Assembly: GCA_004293485.1 (NCBI GenBank)
Contig: RDYW01000049.1
Span: 1 to 44,194, forward strand
From: Sphingobacteriales bacterium
GTDB lineage: Bacteria > Bacteroidota > Bacteroidia > Sphingobacteriales > Sphingobacteriaceae
Length of the DNA: 44,194 nucleotides
Reading direction: 5' to 3'
Shown: positions 44,187 to 44,194 of the stretch, one piece after another
How positions within the stretch are numbered: position 1 is the stretch's first letter
How the letters are laid out: every line of letters starts with the position of its first letter
Notes under the pieces: generated by a model
Told to the model about the DNA's origin: nothing
What the model saw: only the letters and a program-made list of their open reading frames with translations
Databases searched by the model: none
Position numbers and translations under genes: made by a program

Positions 44187-44194
44187 TGACAATA

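Overview
The window is AT-rich chromosomal DNA of a Bacteroidota bacterium. This rests on several independent signs: a gliding-motility lipoprotein GldB, a secreted 1000-residue protein with a C-terminal type IX secretion sorting domain, a fused alpha/beta 2-oxoacid dehydrogenase E1, a tmRNA whose tag reads GENNYALAA, and many promoters of the phylum type (TAnnTTTG, often with TTTG 19-21 bases upstream). I cannot place it below phylum with confidence; the gene set would fit Sphingobacteriia or Chitinophagia.

Layout. 1-1.5 kb: a LexA/CI-like S24 repressor followed by four tandem 11-bp repeats, a terminator and the broken C-terminal end of an ABC-F ATPase gene. 1.5-9.5 kb: rpoN, mscL, a four-gene minus-strand operon headed by a Crp-type regulator, gldB, and a divergent barrel protein-nadE pair. 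9.9-13.1 kb: a chromate module on the minus strand (a ChrB-domain/AraC-HTH fusion, an outer-membrane protein, ChrA and a DoxX protein) with its own promoters and a candidate operator. 13.6-19.7 kb: nitrite assimilation and its cofactors (nirB, nirD, a ThiF/MoeB-rhodanese fusion, and cobA for siroheme), split by a small DUF2335 membrane protein pair. 20-23 kb: a stand-alone MmeI-like type II restriction-modification enzyme carrying a palindromic repeat in frame, then about 800 bases without genes ending in a strong plus-strand terminator that may belong to a small RNA. 23.8-28.6 kb: gapA and the operon ccmE-ccmF-DUF2520. 29-36.2 kb: an orphan NarL-type response regulator, a periplasmic rhodanese, eno, the E1 fusion, a DUF1573 protein and a class I aminotransferase. 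36.2-44.2 kb: tmRNA, a VOC protein, a YfhO-like membrane protein, a beta-helix T9SS cargo protein behind a perfect 22-bp palindrome, clpS, a conserved hypothetical and an inverted repeat running to the window end.

How the parts work together. NirB needs siroheme, made from the CobA product, and sits about 40 bases downstream of a Crp/Fnr-like site; the ThiF-rhodanese fusion could supply sulfur for molybdopterin or thiamine. The chromate module looks self-regulated: one protein carries both the ChrB domain and an AraC DNA-binding domain and lies beside a 7+7 bp palindrome. Nothing here is a proven new system. The best candidates for novelty are the ChrB-AraC chromate module, the DUF2335 pair beside the restriction enzyme, the possible small RNA near 23.6 kb and the palindrome-controlled T9SS cargo gene. 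All assignments come from reading motifs by eye; no database search was run.
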